From assembly GCF_030272615.1 (NCBI RefSeq), contig NC_081414.1, forward strand, positions 47,110,501 to 47,174,500: a stretch of 64,000 nt of DNA, read 5' to 3'. A model generated the notes under the pieces. It did not search any database. It was not told the origin of the DNA and worked only from the letters and a program-made list of their open reading frames with translations. Position numbers and translations under genes: made by a program. Source of the stretch: Cryptomeria japonica. Lineage: Eukaryota > Streptophyta > Pinopsida > Cupressales > Cupressaceae. This document shows positions 36,903 to 45,949 of the stretch, one piece after another. Position 1 is the stretch's first letter. Every line of letters starts with the position of its first letter.

Positions 36903-37065
36903 CCTGCTACCGCACGGTAGCAATTACTACCGTAGGTAGTACATGCTACCTTACAGTAGCAGGTGCTACCGCACAGTAGCAAGTACTACTGTAGGTAGCA
37001 CTGCTACCTTGCGGTAGCAAGTACTACCATCGGTAGCTGTACTACCGTCGGTAGTAACTACCGAA
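36903..37065. repeat. Expanded CTACC/GGTAG hairpin array
   Basis: About eight palindromic units of 16-20 bases. Some have arms GCTACC/GGTAGC and others TACTACC/GGTAGTA, with variable 2-4 base centres. The patch is GC-richer than the rest of the LTR. Confidence 0.9.
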
Positions 37066-37719
37066 AGTTTTAGTTATTTTTATTTTTTTAGATTTATTTT
37101 ATTTTATTTTATTTTTAAATTTAAAATTTACAATAGTATCAGAATATAATAAATTTCATTTTTGAGTAAAAATTTATTTCTCACAAATTTATTTAATACA
37201 ATTTTTTTTTCCAAAAATAATTAAATAAAACAATTTCTCCAAAACTTAAATAACCTAATAAATTTAATTAAAATTAAATTTATTACTAAATAATTACACA
37301 GAGATGCACAAATACTAAAAAGGACAACCATAGCCAAATAATGAACAAAATCAAACAAGAGGGAATATTTTCTCTCGTAAATCCCATTTCTCCCAAATCT
37401 TGCAATTTTCATGCACAATAAAAATCTTGGCAAAATTTGTCATATTAACTTTTCCCAATTTTCTCAAAATTTTAATCTACAAACACCCAGGAAATAACTT
37501 CTTTCCATAAACTAGAAACTAATTTCAGGAATGGACTTTAGCCAAGAACAAGAAATAACTAGAAAGGGGTTTTGGATTTGACAAATATTTTAACACACAT
37601 CAATCAGAAAGATGGAAGAAATAGAAATATTTTCTTTAAAAAAAAACAACCAGAAGAAGCCACCCAACCTAGTATAGCTATCTTGGAAGAACTTTGTAGA
37701 AGAGATTCAATCCTTCAAC

Positions 37720-37783
37720 AAGCTTCCAATAATTTTTCTTCACCAAAATCTAAGCTTCCAATAATTTTTCTTCACCAAAATCT
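37720..37783. repeat. Perfect 32-bp tandem duplication in the solo LTR
   Basis: Two identical copies beginning AAGCTTCCAATAATTTTTC, at 37720-37751 and 37752-37783. Confidence 0.95.
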
Positions 37784-38974
37784 TTGCCTCTTTTCCGTGA
37801 CTTTTTCCCAAAAATAAAAAGATATATTCCCCTTTTTAAACTAAAATTCTAGGTTGCGTATATTTTTCCCAAAAACCCTAATATTTAATTTTAGTAATTA
37901 AAAGTAATTTTCTTTTTCTTTTCTAATTCCTAACAAAGAAATAAATTAACATGCAATAAGCAAAAATCATTTTTTTCTTTTCTTTTCTCATGCAAATTAA
38001 TTAATTTCCTAAAAAATGAATTAAAGCAATACTTTAATTCTAATTTATTCTTTTATTCTTTTATTTATTTAAAATTCTAGGAAACAATAAATGAAATTAA
38101 TCTAATTTATTTCTCACTAAAATTTAAATAAAATATATTTCTAATATCATGCAGCTTGCAACTTAATTTAATAACTTCTTTTAATTAATTAAATTTATAA
38201 TCTCAATGCATAAAATACATAATTCAAAAATACCAACTATCAGATAACTCCATAAATTTAATTAATTAATTAAATCCACTAAAACACACAAACCAAACAA
38301 ACCCCAAGCAAAGACTCAAAAAATGTCAAACAACAATACATGAAGGCTGAACAAACTGATAGGACGACCAATTGATGACACTCGCAAGAGTGTAACTGGT
38401 TAAAATAGGGTCAACTACTACCTCCTCCACTTCCATCAGACAATACAAGGCATGCTCAGACCTATGAAGATAGGTGGAGAGGATACCCTGTATCTACCCG
38501 GTACTTGTACCTGCAATATCCTGCATCACTGAACCACACATGCATATATACAAATATAGAAAACACGGCATGCACACTGATGAAGGAGAATCACGACGTT
38601 CCCTGTCTCACCAGAGTGAGTGAAGGGAAATTGTCCCCTTGCATCCAATACACTCACAGACACACAACATATAATTTTACATTGCATAGATACAATAAAG
38701 TGTCAGTACATAGCAATAATCCATAAAATGCCATAAATCACAAGTACTGAAATACTGCAAATAAATTATGCATCTCATATCCAGATAAAGCATGAAATAA
38801 TGTCATATAAGTCTGAATAACACATCATGGTAATGTATCCACTGAAAGTAAATAATAATAAAATATGAGTCTAATAAGTTCAAACGAGGAGGGGTACTAC
38901 ATTTATGTTCAGTCAGTTGGTATTGATTTGGTGATAGAATGCTATCTTATATGTTGGTAAGCCTGGTTTATTGA

Positions 38975-39784
38975 TGTTGGCATTCTACACTCTAATGAGA
39001 AATGATGGTGTTGTCATTGATGGCAACCTTCTAGCAACCTTATGGCATTCATCTGGTAAAACCATCGACAGGCACCAACACCAACATAGACATCTACATA
39101 CACTAGCAGACACTTCATCGGCAACGGCAACAATGCATACCGACACTCCAGCCGATAGGGAATAAACTTTTGTTTATTGTATTTAATGTAATTATCTTTT
39201 ATAAAGCCGACATGGCATATTGTAAAAAGACTCATATATATGTATGAGATTTTATAGGTCATTTTGAGTAAGAAGTATGGTAGAAGGATAACAAGAAGGG
39301 ATAATATTTTTGTATAAGGAGATATAAGTTGACAACAAAGGTTTTGGTTATAGAATGAGCTTAAACTGGTATTGAACCTGGCATAGTTGATGCTACTTTG
39401 AAGCAGTACATTGTATTGGATTTCATAATCCACTTTTGTAGTCAATGAGACTCTTATTGAGCAGTGAGCTCTAGGTAGCTGGCCTTCTTGCATGTGTAGG
39501 CCCCTCATTGTAGGTAATATTTATTCATTTTCCAGTGAGTGAATATTGTGGGTCACAAATCCCACCGAGGTTTTTCCCACACTGGGTTTCCTCGTTAAAC
39601 ATCTTGTGTTATGGTGTGTTTTCTATGTTGTCTTTATTGTTTCTGTTTACTGCATTAATTCTTATTTACTGGTACACTATTTTGGAATGCAAAGTTCTTA
39701 ATAAGGTTAAATATTCTGCTAACCGGTTAGATACTGATTCACCCCCCCCTCTCAGTATCTTTGGGACTATCATTAATCCTAACA
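38975..39784 (+). repeat. Solo LTR F (copia type)
   Basis: 810 bases starting TGTTGGCATTCTACAC and ending ATTAATCCTAACA, flanked by perfect ATTGA duplications (38970-38974 and 39785-39789). The 3' LTR of D shows the uninterrupted sequence. It has a C-rich CCCCCCCTCTCAGT motif near its end and a start resembling the D LTR, so it is probably from a related family. No interior remains. The orientation is inferred from these shared LTR features. Confidence 0.88.
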
Positions 39785-40716
39785 ATTGATCTAGTGAGGG
39801 TTTCAACGATAGAGCTTTGTTGAAGACCTTTTGATATTATGCATAAGTGGTGTTGGTGCAGCTTCTAGAAGGGATTCAGAATGTTGATGGTGATCGTGTT
39901 TGAGCCTTGACTGATTAGAATCATTTATTTAGCATGTGTGGACCTAAATTGGGTCTGGTGCTATCTAGGTTATGGACCAACTTAATGTAACATGTTGTTG
40001 AACTTCTCGATGTGTTTCTGGGATGATTTATGGGTTGGATGATATTGGTTTTTCCTCATAACAACATGTTTTATAATTATGTAATAGGTTTTATTGTCTG
40101 GGTGGCCAACCTAATTATTTAAGGTCTAGGGTTTGTATATATATGTGTATAATCTCATTGTAGATCATGGTATGCAAGAAAATAATGTAATAATAATTCA
40201 TGGAGAGGATTTGGTTGACCATAGGTGATTGAGTTGTGTTCATGCAAGAGGTTTAAGACCTCCAATGTTGAGCTTAATTAGAACTATACTCAGGCATAGG
40301 AGATTCTATTATTGTAGTTCATTATTCCTTATGGATTGTAGTATGGATTTTTTATGTAGTTAGTGAGACTCCTTTTGTAATGAGTAGTGTGCTCCAAGCT
40401 ATTGGCCTTCCTACAAGTGCAAGCCCCTCAATTTGTAATCACACACTTACTGCAGAAGTATTATCTGACTATGGGTAGGCTTCCCACCGTCATTTTTCTC
40501 TTTATTAGGTTTTCCATGTACAAATATTGGTGTCATGTGGATGGTAACTATTCTCTAATTGTTGGTTGTACTTAATTGGCATATCTATTATTTTAATAAT
40601 TGGTTTATGTGTTCTGGTAATAAAGTTTTAAATGCTTAAGGTTCTGGTAATTTGGTGACAATTGATTCACCCCCCTCCTCTCAGTTGTCCTCTGATTATT
40701 TGAATTGTCTAACAAC

Positions 40717-40728
40717 TGGTATCAGAGC
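40717..40728 (+). promoter_or_regulatory. Primer-binding site of element D
   Basis: TGGTATCAGAGC two bases after the LTR. Confidence 0.9.
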
Positions 40729-40753
40729 TTTGGTCCTCTCTTTGGAAGCTTAA

Positions 40754-41940
40754 ATGCTTGAGGAAGATCCTATGACATCTAACAGTTCAAGTTCATATGC
40801 AATTATCTTTTGGAGAGAAATTCCTAGGGTTGATGGATTAAATTATAGAGTATGGAATATTTAGATGGAGACTCATCTGAGATGTCTTGGTAAGGAAATC
40901 TGGGAGATCACTGAGAATGGTGTAACCCCTTTTAATCTGGCATCTAACAATCCTCATTCAGTAAACTTGGATAAGGATATTGAGAATGATTGTAGAGCCA
41001 GAGAAGACCTCTTGTGTGCACTTTTTGATAAGAAAATAATGGGATTTACTGACAAATCAACAACAAAAGCAATATGGGACAAGTTGGAGACTCTAAATTA
41101 ATGTGACCCTACTATTAAGATTGCTAAACTTGATGGTTACTGGGTGAGATATGAAAATTTGAAGATGGGAGAAGATGAAAGGATTACTACATTTATGGAA
41201 AGGGTAAATGAAAATTTCATGGGAATTCAATGTTATGGTGGATCTTTGAGTAAAGATGAAATAGTTTCTAAAGTTCTAAGAGCTTTACCACCGGCTTATA
41301 AGATGAAGGCTACTACAATTAATGAATTGAGAACAATGGCAAATAATTCTGTCAATAGGGATACTTTGGTTGGGAAATTATCTACTTTTGAGCTTAACGA
41401 ATTTGGACCTTCTGGAGTTGTGAAGTCTAAACTTGCTTTTCATGCATTTACATCATCAACCGACAAGAAAGTTTGGAAATCTTTGTATGCAAATGAATTG
41501 GAAGCTATGAAGAGGGAAGATGAAGAATTTGAGCAACTTGAAGCCCTATTTGCTAGAAGAGTACCTAAAGGATTGGTAGGAAGTAAGTATGAAGGAAAAT
41601 CACCCTTTAAATGTTTTGCATGTATTAAGATAGGTCATTTTGCATCTATATGTCCTAAAAAGAATTCAAGATTTGAAGAAAGAGATAGAAGATATTTTAA
41701 GCTTAACCTTGAATATCAGAACAAGCATAAGTACAAGAGAAACAAAGATAAATCATGTTACTTTGTTGATGAGGAAGGTGTGATTGATTCTAATGATGAA
41801 CCAACACAAGACTCTGATAGTAGTTTCGACAATGGAAAGGAATGGGTTTTCCTGGTTATCAAGGAAGATGATCTGGTACTGGAAGGGAATCTACTTGAAG
41901 AAAAGGCCCTTGCTGCTAAAATTGAAGATAAGGATGAATG
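40754..41940 (+). pseudogene. gag: Element D (Ty1/copia) gag
   Basis: ATG 40754 opens MLEEDPMTSNSSSSYAII and IPRVDGLNYRVWNI, then a stop (W to stop in the usual WxxxM context) and METHLRCLGKEIWE. The copia Gag core follows (YWVRYENLKMGEDERIT, SKVLRALPPAYKM). A zinc knuckle CFACIKIGHFASICP lies at about 41613-41660, followed by an acidic spacer. The same frame runs on into protease. Stops at about 40862 and 41100. Confidence 0.85.
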
Positions 41941-43812
41941 GGTAATTGACAGTGGATGTTCACATTATATGACTGGAGATAAAATGAAGTTTCTATCTTT
42001 GCAAGAATTGGATGGTGGTATGGTTAGATTTGGAGATGAAAAAGCATGCATGATCAAAGGAAGAGGAACTATATCATTAGATGGTAAGCACAATACTGAT
42101 AATATTTATTATGTTGAAGGCTTAAGGCATAATCTTTTGAGTGTAGGTTAGTTGGTGGATAAGGGATTTCAATTACAATTCAAGGATGGAAAATGTAAGA
42201 TCATTAATAGATCTAGATTGGAGATTGCTACCGGTACTCAAATAGATGGTAATATATTTCATTTGAATTCCAGTGAGAAGGAATGTTTGATTTCACAAAC
42301 TGATGAGAGTTGTCTTTGGCATAAAAGGCTATGTCATGTGAATTTTGACTGCATGGTAAAGATCAGTTCAACTAAGGCAGTTAGAGATATACCTAATATT
42401 GTTAAGCCCTATAATCTAGTATATAAAGAATGTCAAATGGGAAAGCATGTCAAAACCTCTTTTAAGAGTATATAGGACAAATCTAATGATGTTCTTGATA
42501 TTATTCATACTTATTTGTGTGGTCCTACTAGAATCAAAAATTTTCAGGGTGATAGATATTTTATGCTAATCATTGATGATTATTCTAGAATGGTGTGGGT
42601 TACTTTTCTAAGGGAGAAATCTGAGGCTTTTGAAAAGTTTAAAATATTTAAAGATAAGGTTGAAACTAAGAGAGGATTGAAGATTAAGTGCCTAAGCTCA
42701 TATCATGGTGGAGAATTCACATCCGGTGAGTTTAATAACTTTTGTGAGAAGCATGGCATAAGGAGACAATTTCCTGCTCCTCGAACACCTCAACAAAATG
42801 GAGTTGTGGAAAGAAAGAACAAACTATCTTGGATGCTACTAGAACCATGATGATGGAAGCTAATATACCTCATATCTATTGGAGAGAAGCGGTGAGCACA
42901 ATGGTTTATACATTCAACAGAGTTAATATCAAAGGAGAAATCGGTAAGACACCTTATGAGCTATGGTTTGGAAATACACCTACAGTTAAGTACTTTAGAA
43001 TATTTGGTAGTAAATATTATATCAAAAGAGATGATTTCATTGGCATGTTTGATCCTAGATGTGATAAAAGAATATTTCTTGGTTATTTTAATGAAATCAA
43101 AGCATATAGATGTTATAACAAAAGATTACAGAGAATAATGGAAAACACTAATGTCAAGGTGGATGAGAAGAATAGAAGTCAAATCAGAACTTATGAGCAA
43201 AAACCAATAGTGGAAATGATCATAACTGAACCAGTAACACCTTTACCAGAACAAAATGCTAAACCAGTTACTTTGACAGTATCAGAAAATTCAAAAGTAA
43301 TTGAAGATTAGGGAAGAGGAACAAAGAATCGGAAGACTCCTAGGTATGTAAGGTTGAATCATTCAGAAGATTAGATCATTAGGGATAAGAACAAAGGAGT
43401 GATGACAAAAAGAATATTGGCAGCTAATGAGGTATGTTTAATCTCTCAAGTTGAACTAGTATCAGTAACTGAAGCATGTAAAGATGAATGTTGGATGAAA
43501 GCCATGGAAGATCAGATAGAAAAGAATAACATATGGATTTTAGTTCCCCGACCTAAAAATAAGAATGTAATTGGAACTAAATGGGTTTTTAGGAATAAAC
43601 TAAATGAAGTTGGACAAGTTGTGAGGAATAAAGCTAGATTGGTTTGTAAAGGATATTCTCAGAAGGAAGGAATTGATTATGATGAAACCTTTGCACCAGT
43701 AGCTAGGATTGAAGTTGTAAGATTATTTCTTTCCTATGTTGCACATAAAAACTGCAAGGTTTATCAGATGGATGTCAAGTGTGCTTTTCTAAATGAGGAT
43801 CTTGATGAGGAA
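41941..43812 (+). pseudogene. pol: Element D protease, integrase and N-terminal reverse transcriptase
   Basis: Protease: WVIDSGCSHYMTGD with the catalytic DSG intact. Pre-integrase zinc region: LWHKRLCHVNF and VYKECQMGK, where one Cys is Tyr. Integrase core: MLIIDDYSRMVWV; the second catalytic Asp is lost (LSSYHGGEFTS where SDxGGEF is usual); Glu is kept in NGVVERKN. A frameshift at about 42825 leads to DATRTMMMEANIPHIYWREA, YELWFGN and KYFRIFGSKYYIKR. Reverse transcriptase begins with [17 protein letters not shown] and [20 protein letters not shown], where element C is inserted. The motifs suggest a SIRE/Maximus-like copia, but this is tentative. Confidence 0.88.
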
Positions 43813-43817
43813 GTTTA
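43813..43817. repeat. Target-site duplication of element C, left copy
   Basis: GTTTA, repeated perfectly at 60135-60139. It lies in the copia reverse transcriptase codons between EEVYV and YIEQPDRF. Confidence 0.95.
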
Positions 43818-44598
43818 TGTTTACAGTGAAATGGATACAACAATAACAATATTGGAAGACTAAATGAATTCAACCACAAAAATCCTATCCTAACAACAAC
43901 AAATATCCACCATAACATATGAAGATTACCTAAGACAATGCAAATCAAATGAAATCACAAAGATTATACCATCACATGTCCAATAGGGTTTGAATCTCCA
44001 TTCTTCCTATCTCCATTGATCTTGCTTGATATATTTGCTCTCAGATTTTATGTGTGCACAAGAGCTGAACAAAAAATGGAATGTGGTTGCAAGTAGGATT
44101 GCATATGAAAAGCCTAGTGTAGTCAAGTAGTTGGGTCATTAGTTAGGGTTTGATAATGAAGGAAGCATCTCCTTATATAGAAGACACTATATGAAAGGGA
44201 GGGATAAGATTGAGAGGTGTAAAAGGAGGTCGGCTATGATTAGAGGGTAGGTAAAAGAAATAATAAAATAATGAGAGGGGGTAGGTAGTGTATGAATTAA
44301 GAGATGAATGACATGTGTCATGGGTAGAAAAGGTTAATGAATTAATTAAATAAATAAAGATTCATTTAATTAATAGAGGAAGTGGGATCAATTAAATAAA
44401 TAAAATATTTATTTAATTTAGGAAAATGATAATTTAAATAAATAAAAGTATTTATTTAAATGAGAAATAAAGCTAGAAGAGGATAAATGAATTAATTAAA
44501 TAAATAAAGATTTATTTAATTAATAGAAGAATTTGGCTAAAGTAATTAAATAAATAAAATATTTATTTAATTAGACTGAACAATTTTAGGTGTCTACA
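43818..44598 (-). repeat. 3' LTR of Tat element C
   Basis: 781 bases, TGTTTACAGTG ... GGTGTCTACA on the + strand, same length as 59354-60134 with only scattered substitutions. A TATA box lies at minus-strand CTATATAAGG (44171-44180). Five AT-rich palindromes fill 44337-44577. Confidence 0.95.
44337..44577. repeat. Array of AT-rich palindromes in the C LTR
   Basis: Successive inverted units of type AATTAAATAAATAAA-n-TTTATTTAATT, five in a row, separated by short purine-rich spacers (AGAGGAAGTGGG, GGAAAATG). Also present at 59873-60113. Confidence 0.85.
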
Positions 44599-44612
44599 TT
44601 TTGCCCCTCTTT
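44599..44612 (-). promoter_or_regulatory. Polypurine tract of element C
   Basis: Minus strand AAAGAGGGGCAAAA directly before the 3' LTR. The identical 14 bases occur at the 3' end of element A (63054-63067). Confidence 0.92.
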
Positions 44613-44838
44613 GAAACAATGCAGCTTGTCGTGTTGTTTCAAAGAAGATAAGATGAACTGATATAGAGTTGCCCCAAGATGGGAATGATATGCCCCCTCG
44701 AGAGATTGGATGAAAATGTCTGGAAAGATCACAGGCAATCTCTCGATAAGAAAGAATGGCTAGAATGGACTGACCAGATAAAGTGACAGAGTCACAGGAT
44801 AATGAAGACTGACTCAGGAAACGAGGGCTAGGGTAGTC

Positions 44839-44845
44839 TATAAAA
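44839..44845 (+). promoter_or_regulatory. TATA box of the antisense PMD gene in C
   Basis: TATAAAA (CTATAAAATAGACC) about 97 bases before the candidate start codon. Element A has TATAAAA on the corresponding strand (62819-62813) at nearly the same distance from the polypurine tract, about 230 bases. Confidence 0.6.
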
Positions 44846-44935
44846 TAGACCACGAGGGGAAAACATCCTCATTGTCATCTACACCTTCAAGAGATCAGAT
44901 TGCAGAGCGAGATAGAGCAGCAGCAGTCAACAACG

Positions 44936-44989
44936 ATGGCAATGATTCACAGATTCGATTGTGTTCGCTAATTTCCGAGGATAACAGAG
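44936..44989 (+). pseudogene. Antisense PMD gene of element C, exon 1
   Basis: ATG 44936 opens 18 codons (MAMIHRFDCVR, stop TAA at codon 12, FPRITE) ending GAG|GTAGGA, a good splice donor. Joined to exon 2 at 45950 (GAG TAT CTA CCT ATG) the phase is preserved. The single internal stop may be a later mutation. Gene prediction by eye, no transcript seen. Confidence 0.5.
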
Positions 44990-45111
44990 GTAGGAGAGCT
45001 GATAAGTACCATAAAACCTCCTTGTACTTTGTTGTATTAATGTTGTCATTAATGCATGCTAGATAGGGTAATAAATGCGCTCTAGGGTAGGTTCCAAAAA
45101 ATGTCAAAAAT

Positions 45112-45378
45112 GTCCAGACGCGTATGCATTGGTGCCAGGTGCGTTTGCATTGGTGCCAGGTGCGTCTATGTTAGGAAAAGCGTCTGTGCAGAATGCGGTC
45201 ATGTCTGTGTCATGCAGGCACATCTGTGAAATTCAAGCATGTTTGTGTAAGGGAGGCACGTCTATGTAGAGCATAGGTATGTCTATGTTTTTCAGGCTCG
45301 TCTGTGCAGAGCAGGCACGTCTATGCAATCTATAAGCGCGTTTATGTCATGAAAGCGCGTTTGTGTCTAAAAACGTGA
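45112..45378 (+). repeat. Degenerate array of GCRYGTYTRTG words
   Basis: About a dozen copies (GCGTCTATG, GCGTCTGTG, GCACATCTGTG, GCACGTCTATG, GCGCGTTTATG) at 20-28 base spacing. Reverse-complement words (CACAGACG) fill the other end of element C (57627-57795, 59007-59246). Confidence 0.8.
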
Positions 45379-45397
45379 ATTTGTGTCTTCTAGGTCA

Positions 45398-45916
45398 AAT
45401 CGACAGTTCTGTGATGAACATACACTGTCGATTGGATAATCTGCTAAGAGGATACACTCAAGCAGGTCCTCTAGGGAAGACTAGGATAGCAAATAGGGCG
45501 AGGATTGACAATTCTGTGATAGAACATACATTGCCAATTAGGAAACTACTCAAGAGGCTTCACTCAAGCAGAGGCCCTAGGATAGGATAAATCAAAGGCA
45601 CTTTGTGATGAACAGTGAGTACCAAGACATAGTACTTTGTGATGAACAGGGAGTACTAATATATGAGCAGCACTTTGTGATGAACAGTGAGTGCAAAATG
45701 TGAGCAGCACTTTGTGATGAACAGGGAGTGCCAAACACGTAGTACTTTGTGATGAACGGGGAGTACCACTAGGATAGAAGCAACACTTTGTGATGAACAG
45801 TGAGTGTCACTAGGATAGAAGCAACACTTTATGATGAATAGTGAGTGTCACTAGGATAGAGTACCATATGCACTTAGATAAAAAAGTAGCATTTTGTGAT
45901 GAACAAGGAATGCCAC
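45398..45916 (+). repeat. Array of ten short hairpins with a conserved loop and covarying stems
   Basis: Two larger units: stem AATCGACAGT/ACTGTCGATT (45398-45433), and ATTGACAAT/ATTGCCAAT (45504-45538, one mismatch). Eight smaller units follow from 45598 to 45914 with loop TTGTGATGAACAG(T/G)G. Their stems are GGCACT/AGTACC (one mismatch), AGTACT/AGTACT, GCACT/AGTGC twice, GTACT/AGTAC, ACACT/AGTGT twice and GCATT/AATGC. Loop core TGTGATGAACA is shared by the large and small units, with minor changes in two copies. Between the large units lies another possible hairpin (AGAGGA/TCCTCT, about 45446-45472). Confidence 0.85.
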
Positions 45917-45949
45917 TATGACTAACGTGATTGATTTGATTGACTGCAG

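Larger units (their letters stand above)
34990..38901 (-). repeat. Solo LTR of the B family
   Basis: On the + strand it starts TGTAATGCCCCGCC and ends GGGGTACTACA, the reverse complement of the B LTR, along about 3.9 kb. No internal region is present. Target duplication TATAT (34985-34989) / TTTAT (38902-38906) is near-perfect, and the 3' LTR of D shows the empty site (CAGATATATGTTC at about 61849). It is about 300 bases longer than the B LTRs, partly because of a larger palindrome array and a 32-base tandem duplication. Confidence 0.92.
34790..40714 (+). repeat. 5' LTR of copia element D, interrupted by two solo LTRs
   Basis: Begins TGGTTAGCAATTTGATGG and ends TTGTCTAACA before the primer site. 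Without the insertions at 34990-38906 and 38975-39789 it is about 1.19 kb and matches the 3' LTR 61656-62794. The flanking AAAAT at 34785-34789 matches AAAAT at 62795-62799. A C-rich motif before the end (CCCCCCTCCTCTCAGT type, about 40670) is shared with the other LTR. Confidence 0.85.
44990..45949 (+). other. Predicted intron of the PMD gene in C
   Basis: 960 bases from GTAGGA to TTGATTGACTGCAG, with ACTAACG about 28 bases before the acceptor as a branch-point consensus. It is filled with two arrays: CGTCTGTG-type repeats (45112-45378) and hairpin units (45398-45916). On the opposite strand the same bases are the 3' untranslated region of retroelement C. Confidence 0.55.

Noticed and set aside
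38505-38726. 73-codon + ORF near the end of the solo LTR
   Set aside because: Antisense of the same LTR sequence that carries the short ORF in B; no domain.
45398-45916. CRISPR-like array
   Set aside because: Spacing and repeat identity are irregular, the repeats are hairpins with varying arms, and the context is a plant retrotransposon.
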